From Burkholderiaceae bacterium (lineage in GTDB: Bacteria > Pseudomonadota > Gammaproteobacteria > Burkholderiales > Burkholderiaceae_E), in the NCBI GenBank assembly GCA_019428955.1, contig JAHYJF010000132.1, positions 1-9,401 of the forward strand: a DNA stretch of 9,401 nucleotides, in the 5' to 3' direction. A program made the translations under genes and the position numbers. The notes beneath the pieces are model-generated. The model was not told the origin of the DNA. It did not search any database and worked only from the letters and a program-made list of their open reading frames with translations. Positions 5,538 through 9,401 of the stretch are shown one piece after another; within the stretch, counting starts at the first letter, position 1; each line of letters begins with the position of its first letter.

Positions 5538-6848
5538 TCAGCGCGCATAGGGGCTCCAGGTCGGCTCCCGAATGTCGCCAGACGCGGCGCTGAGCCGCTG
5601 CTTGACCCTGCCATCGATCGAAGCGGCGATCAGTAGGTCGCGACCGCCCATTTTGGTTGCATACATGACCCAGCGGCTATTGGGGGCGAAGCTGGGTGCT
5701 TCCTCGTTGCCGCCCTGCGAGAGCAGTTCTTCCTTGCCGTTGCCCGCGAGGTCCTTGACAGCCACGTAATAACGTCCGTCGCGGCGCGTCACGAAGGCCA
5801 GGGTGCGCCCGTCGGGACTGATCCGGGGGCTGGAGTTGTAGTTCGAGCCGAAGGTCACCCGGGTGGCGTCGCCGCCGTTGGCGGAAATCCGGTAGACCTG
5901 CGGCGAGCCGCCGCGATCGGAACTGAAATAGAGGTGCTGTCCGTCGGCCGAGAAGAACGGCTCGGTGTCGATTCCGCTCGAGGTGAGCAGCCGGCGGGGC
6001 GTTCCGGTGCCGTCGGTCGAGATCAAATAGACCTGCGAGAGGCCGTCGCGGGTGAGCGCCACGGCCAGTTTCTTGCCGTCGGGCGACCAGGCGGGGGCGG
6101 AGTTGCTGCCCCGGAAATTGGCCACGGCGCGGCGCTGGCCGCTGGCGATATCGTGGACGTAGACCACCGGCTTGCCGCTCTCGAACGAGACGTAGGCGAT
6201 GCGCTTGCCGTCGGCCGACCACGACGGCGAGATGATCGGCTCGCTCGAGGTCAGCGAGGCCTGCACGTTCTCGCCGTCCCAATCGGCGATGTTGAGCCGG
6301 TAGCGGCTGCCTTGCTTGGAGATGTAGGCGATGCGGGTCGAGAAGATTCCTTTCTCTCCGGTCAGCTTCTCGTAGACGAAGTCGGCGATGCGGTGCGCGG
6401 CGTAGCGCAGGTCGGCTTCGGAGGCGATCACCGCCTCGCCCCCCAGCTGCAACTGGCGCACGGTGTCGGTCAGCCGGTCGCGAATGTCGTAGCGGCCGTC
6501 GGCCAGGCGGGCAATCGAGCCGCCCAGCACCGCATCGGCGCCCAGTTCGCGCAGTCGCGCGTAATCGACGCTGCCGGTGTCCGACATGGTGACGGGCAGG
6601 TCGACGATTCGGAACGAGCCGCTGCGGGCCAGGTCGGTGCGCACGACCGCCGCGATGTCGGTTCCGGCCCGGCCGTCGCCGGCGAAATTGGCAACTGCTA
6701 CCGGGTACTGGGCCGCGCCGACTCCCGAGACATCAAGGCGCATCTGCGCCCCGCCGATGCCAGGTAGTAGCAGGGTGGTAAGCGTGATCAGGCATATGCC
6801 TGCGCTGCGCGTTACCCTCGATCCGAGTTCAGGAAGGTGCATTGCCAT
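5538..6848 (-). CDS. tolB: Tol-Pal system beta-propeller protein TolB
   Basis: Periplasmic protein of 436 residues that binds Pal and, through its N-terminal segment, TolA, controlling Pal's grip on peptidoglycan. The signal peptide is residues 1-34 (hydrophobic core ICLITLTTLLLPGIGGA), leaving a mature start QMRLDVSG. The N-terminal alpha/beta domain runs to about residue 165. It is followed by propeller blades with the repeated SP(D/A)GK pattern: SPSWSADGKRIAYVS, SAPAWSPDGKKLAVA, TEPFFSADGQHLYFS, SSPRISPDGRTLAFV, then EAPSFAPNSRWVMYA and the closing REPTWSPYAR. I chose ATG 6848 because the signal peptide then has a normal length; ATG 6842 is equally possible, and the 21 codons further upstream look non-native. 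The ribosome binding site is weak. A 133-nt gap to tolA holds a possible internal promoter. Confidence 0.95.
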   Translation of the reverse strand: MAMHLPELGSRVTRSAGICLITLTTLLLPGIGGAQMRLDVSGVGAAQYPVAVANFAGDGRAGTDIAAVVRTDLARSGSFRIVDLPVTMSDTGSVDYARLRELGADAVLGGSIARLADGRYDIRDRLTDTVRQLQLGGEAVIASEADLRYAAHRIADFVYEKLTGEKGIFSTRIAYISKQGSRYRLNIADWDGENVQASLTSSEPIISPSWSADGKRIAYVSFESGKPVVYVHDIASGQRRAVANFRGSNSAPAWSPDGKKLAVALTRDGLSQVYLISTDGTGTPRRLLTSSGIDTEPFFSADGQHLYFSSDRGGSPQVYRISANGGDATRVTFGSNYNSSPRISPDGRTLAFVTRRDGRYYVAVKDLAGNGKEELLSQGGNEEAPSFAPNSRWVMYATKMGGRDLLIAASIDGRVKQRLSAASGDIREPTWSPYAR

Positions 6849-6877
6849 GTCGTGTCGTGGTTCCGGGAAAATGCCCG

Positions 6878-6895
6878 CTGGCGCGAAGCGCCCAG
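6878..6895. repeat. Small hairpin in the tolB leader
   Basis: On the minus strand GGCGC and GCGCC pair around a TTC loop, extended by two more pairs across a one-base bulge. It sits about 30 nt before the tolB ATG, within the transcript from the candidate internal promoter. There is no T-run, so it is not a terminator. Confidence 0.35.
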
Positions 6896-6916
6896 GACGC
6901 GGAACGGGCAATCGTC

Positions 6917-6946
6917 ATTATAGTCACCCGAGCATGACCATTTGTC
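6917..6946 (-). promoter_or_regulatory. Candidate internal promoter for tolB-pal-cpoB
   Basis: A perfect -10 TATAAT (minus strand, 6917-6922) lies in the 133-nt gap between tolA and tolB. The -35 is poor: GACAAA at 18 nt or ACAAAT at 17 nt. The start would be near 6909, about 60 nt before tolB. E. coli also has a separate transcript for tolB-pal, which makes the site plausible. Confidence 0.45.
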
Positions 6947-6981
6947 GGCTGCAGTTACCGTCCAGCGGATTGACCGCCCTG

Positions 6982-7908
6982 CTAGTCCGAGTCACGCGGT
7001 CCGCGGGTGATCTCGAGTTCCGGCGGGCAGGTTCCGTCGCGCATCCGCGGCAGGGGGCTGGCGCGCTGGATACCGCGCTCGGCGGCTTGGTCCCAACTGG
7101 GCAAACCGCTCGATTTGCGCAGTTTGACCGACGAAATGGTGCAATCTGGCATCACGGTCACCACGAACACCGCCTTGGGATTGCCGCTCAGTTCGGCCGG
7201 AATCGAGAAAATGGTGCCGGCCCGAATCCTTGACGAGAGCAGCGAGCGGTAGGAATTGTCCGTGCCCCCGCCCCCACCCCCGGTGGTGCCCGATTCACTG
7301 GCCGTGCCAGCCGGCGAGCCCTCCGAGGCCTTGTCCATCAGGCCCTTGAGATAGGCCGTGCGCTGCTCTTCGGCGGCGCGCGCGGCCTTTTCTTCGGCCG
7401 CCTTGCGGGCCTTCTCCTCGGCGGCCTTGCGGGCCTTCTCCTCGGCTTCCTTCCTGGCGAGCTCGGCGGCCTTCTTGAGGGCCGTCTGGGCTTCCTTGTC
7501 TTTCTGGGCCTTGAGTTCCTCGGCCTTGCGGCGCGCCTCATCCTCGGCGAGTTTCTTTTCCCGCAGCCGCTTTTCGGTTTCCTTGCGCGCGTCGGCAAAA
7601 CGCTGGCGTTCGGCCTCGGCCGCGGCCAGGCGCGCCTTTTCGGTGACGATGTCGGGCTTGGCCACGTCGGGCTTGGGCGCCGGCTGGACCGGCGGCGGGG
7701 GCTTGGGCGGCGGCACCGGCTCGGGCGGGATCGGCTTGGGCACCGGGTTCACCGGCGGGGTGAACAGTTCGGCCTGCAGCGGCGGCGGGGCACTGGTTTT
7801 CCAGCGGATGCCGACGATCAGGAAGACGGCCAGCAGCGCGTGCACGGCCACCGCCAGGCCGATCGCCTTCCAGCGGCCGCCACTGACCGGGGGACGGGTT
7901 GGCGCCAT
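6982..7908 (-). CDS. tolA: Cell envelope integrity protein TolA
   Basis: Inner-membrane protein of 308 residues that carries force from TolQR across the periplasm to TolB and Pal. One N-terminal transmembrane helix lies at about residues 15-35, with His23 in the position of the family's S-H-L-S type motif. A Pro-rich segment follows (about 51-82), then a long Ala/Lys/Glu/Arg helix (about 86-195) with tandem EEKARKAA units at 156-179, a glycine hinge (210-215) and a C-terminal domain III (about 218-308). The last holds Cys256 and Cys294, which may form a disulfide. It is shorter than E. coli TolA (421 residues), mainly because the helical stalk is shorter. The ATG is 2 nt after the tolR stop, with GGAA 8 nt upstream. 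Confidence 0.95.
   Translation of the reverse strand: MAPTRPPVSGGRWKAIGLAVAVHALLAVFLIVGIRWKTSAPPPLQAELFTPPVNPVPKPIPPEPVPPPKPPPPVQPAPKPDVAKPDIVTEKARLAAAEAERQRFADARKETEKRLREKKLAEDEARRKAEELKAQKDKEAQTALKKAAELARKEAEEKARKAAEEKARKAAEEKAARAAEEQRTAYLKGLMDKASEGSPAGTASESGTTGGGGGGTDNSYRSLLSSRIRAGTIFSIPAELSGNPKAVFVVTVMPDCTISSVKLRKSSGLPSWDQAAERGIQRASPLPRMRDGTCPPELEITRGPRDSD
7366..7443 (-). repeat. 24-bp tandem repeat in the TolA stalk
   Basis: The octapeptide EEKARKAA is encoded twice in exact succession, followed by the variant EEKAARAA and a further EE. This matches a 24-bp unit in the DNA, a likely site of length variation by slippage or recombination. It lengthens the helical stalk by whole turns. Confidence 0.75.
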
Positions 7909-7910
7909 CC

Positions 7911-8348
7911 CTAGCGTTCCGGCTGGACCAGCAGACCCACCCGCGAGCCCGAGTCCTGCTTCAGCTGCCCCAGGATGGCGGCGACGTCACCGTAGGGCAC
8001 TGCCTTGTCGGCGGTGATCACGATCGGCAGCTCCTCGCCGGCGCGCATTTGCACGACGGTGCTGTCGAGGTCGCCGCGCTTGACCACCCGCCGGCCGGGA
8101 TCGCCGACGTTAACCCGGCGCACCGACAGTTCGCCGCTGGCCTTGACCTGGACCTCAACGTAGCGTTCCGGCGAACTACCGCCCCCGCCCGCGCGGGCGA
8201 GGTCGACGGTCGCGGGCGGCAGCAGCGGGGCGGTGACCATGAAGATCACCAGCAGCACCAGCATCACGTCGATGTAGGGCACGACGTTGATGTCCGAGAC
8301 CAGGCGCTTGCCGCGTCGGGAACTCGTGCGGGATTGCATCGCTGCCAT
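7911..8348 (-). CDS. tolR: Tol-Pal proton channel subunit TolR (ExbD/TolR family)
   Basis: Inner-membrane protein of 145 residues, close to the usual length. A short basic cytoplasmic N-terminus (SSRRGKR) precedes a single transmembrane helix at about 23-43. In it VPYIDVMLVLLVIFMVTAP holds Asp27, the counterpart of the proton-carrying Asp23 of E. coli TolR. The periplasmic domain follows and ends at QPER. With TolQ it forms the proton-driven motor that energises TolA. The ATG at 8348 lies 5 nt after the tolQ stop, with AGGTGGGG 8 nt upstream; a second ATG three codons in is less well placed. tolA begins 2 nt after its stop. Confidence 0.96.
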   Translation of the reverse strand: MAAMQSRTSSRRGKRLVSDINVVPYIDVMLVLLVIFMVTAPLLPPATVDLARAGGGGSSPERYVEVQVKASGELSVRRVNVGDPGRRVVKRGDLDSTVVQMRAGEELPIVITADKAVPYGDVAAILGQLKQDSGSRVGLLVQPER

Positions 8349-8353
8349 TGCCG

Positions 8354-9025
8354 CTACCCCACCTGCCGATGGAGAACGTTGGAGAATTCTTCGATGAAGG
8401 TATCGAAGCGGCTCGCGATGCGATCGATGTCGTAGGAAAAACGATTGTAGGCGACCACTGCCGGAATGGCTGCAAACAGGCCGATCGCGGTAGCGACCAG
8501 CGCCTCGGCAATCCCCGGCGCGACCGCGGCCAGCGTGGCCTGGTGGACATTGGCCAGCCCCCGGAAGGAATTCATGATTCCCCAGACGGTGCCGAAGAGC
8601 CCCACGTAGGGGCTGACCGAACCAGCCGAGGCGAGAAATGCCAGGCTCGACTCGAGCGCGTCGAGCTCGCGCTGGCTGGTGGCGCGCATCGCGCGGCGCG
8701 AACCGTCGAGCATGGCGGCCGGATCGTTGGGCCGTTGCTGGCGGGTGCGCATGAATTCGGCCATCCCGGCGGCAAAGATCCTGGCCAGCGGGCCGTGGTC
8801 GCGGCGCTGTTCGCGCAGCTGCTCGTGGAGCACGCCCAGGTCGCGGTCGGTCCAGAATTCGTCCTCGAAGCGCTGGGTCGCGATCCGGGCGGCGCGGATG
8901 ATGAAAATCTTGCGAAAGATCACGCTCCAGGATCCGAGCGAAACCAGCATCAGCAGCGCCATCACCACCTGCACCAGCAGGCTGGCCTGGGCCACCAGCG
9001 TGAAGATCGAAAGGTCGTTACTCAT
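8354..9025 (-). CDS. tolQ: Tol-Pal proton channel subunit TolQ (MotA/TolQ/ExbB family)
   Basis: Inner-membrane protein of 223 residues. Three transmembrane helices lie at about 13-35, 127-150 and 171-195, with a large cytoplasmic loop between the first two. The family signature is clear in PYVGLFGTVWGIMNSFRGLA and in GIAEALVATAIGLFAAIPAV, which includes the conserved polar Thr residues lining the channel. It forms the stator pentamer around TolR. I chose ATG 9025 because it overlaps the ybgC stop as ATGA and has AGGAG 8 nt upstream; the frame stays open eight codons further upstream, inside ybgC, without a comparable signal. Confidence 0.97.
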   Translation of the reverse strand: MSNDLSIFTLVAQASLLVQVVMALLMLVSLGSWSVIFRKIFIIRAARIATQRFEDEFWTDRDLGVLHEQLREQRRDHGPLARIFAAGMAEFMRTRQQRPNDPAAMLDGSRRAMRATSQRELDALESSLAFLASAGSVSPYVGLFGTVWGIMNSFRGLANVHQATLAAVAPGIAEALVATAIGLFAAIPAVVAYNRFSYDIDRIASRFDTFIEEFSNVLHRQVG

Positions 9026-9401
9026 CGGTTCAGCTCCTGCAACAGCCACTGCGGCAGTGGCGAGGGGCGGGTCGCGCCGCGCCGCAGCGTGGCCACCCGC
9101 GCCCTGGCCTTGACCAGGATTTCGTCGCTTCCCGCGATCCGCGCGCTCTGCTCGAGCGTCAGCGAGGCGCGCCGCGCCTGGGCGACGCGCACGGCGATTA
9201 CCAGCTCATCGTCGAGCCGCGCCGGCTTGAGGTATTCAATGTTGAAGTCGCGGACCACGAACAGCAATCCGTCCTCGGCCTCGAGCCGGGCGTGGGTCGC
9301 GCCCAGCGCGCGCAACCACTCGGTGCGGGCGCGCTCGAAGAAGCGCAGGTAATTGGCGTAGTAGACGATGCCGCCAGCGTCGGTGTCCTCATAATAGACC
9401 C
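9022..9401 (-). CDS. ybgC: Acyl-CoA thioesterase YbgC, 5' end beyond the window
   Basis: Hot-dog fold thioesterase of the 4-hydroxybenzoyl-CoA type, cytoplasmic, and the usual first gene of the Tol-Pal cluster. About 126 codons are visible. The first few of the protein are missing, because the frame runs open to the window edge. The visible N-terminus reads VYYEDTDAGGIVYYANYLRF, containing the family's catalytic Asp in the DTDAGG motif; where E. coli YbgC has VYHASY this protein has VYYANY. A Tyr here occurs in relatives, so activity is not excluded. FFERARTEWLRALG follows, also typical. The TTG codon at 9315 is internal (Leu), not a start. The stop overlaps the tolQ ATG by 4 nt. Confidence 0.93.
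   Translation of the reverse strand, partial: VYYEDTDAGGIVYYANYLRFFERARTEWLRALGATHARLEAEDGLLFVVRDFNIEYLKPARLDDELVIAVRVAQARRASLTLEQSARIAGSDEILVKARARVATLRRGATRPSPLPQWLLQELNR

Noticed and set aside
8348..9352. A 334-codon plus-strand open frame opposite tolQ and ybgC
   Set aside because: It is antisense to tolQ/ybgC, whose motifs and ATGA overlap are unmistakable; the frame is open only because of high GC.

Overview
The window looks like chromosomal DNA from a high-GC Gram-negative bacterium, most likely a betaproteobacterium. That placement rests on the style of the Tol-Pal proteins and was not tested by a search. Every supported gene lies on the minus strand, so transcription runs from right to left.

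Right part (about 3970-9401), core genome: a complete Tol-Pal envelope cluster in the order ybgC (5' end cut by the window edge) - tolQ - tolR - tolA - tolB - pal - cpoB. TolQ and TolR form the proton-driven inner-membrane motor. TolA spans the periplasm, TolB and the lipoprotein Pal work at the outer membrane, and CpoB links Tol function to septal peptidoglycan synthesis. ybgC/tolQ overlap by ATGA, and tolQ/tolR and tolR/tolA are only 5 and 2 nt apart. A 133-nt gap before tolB carries a possible internal promoter. Directly after cpoB lies a tRNA-Lys(UUU) gene, with a good promoter overlapping the end of cpoB and a rho-independent terminator behind it.

Left part (1 to about 3854), acquired DNA: next to the tRNA 3' end sits a tyrosine-recombinase integrase gene, the classic layout of an island inserted at a tRNA. 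The integrase is split by a frameshift in its Pro/Ala linker but keeps all visible catalytic residues. A small XRE-like HTH gene follows 31 nt behind it, then a complete hipBA toxin-antitoxin module (HipB repressor/antitoxin, HipA kinase toxin). All three unusual base pairs of the tRNA have one partner in its 3' half, as expected if that half was supplied by the element. No second attachment site is visible, so the far end of the island should lie left of position 1.

The most striking regulatory structure is the hipBA control region (1800-1898). Four 18-bp operators sit at exactly 27-bp intervals around a consensus-like promoter. The 243 bases at the left edge hold no complete gene.
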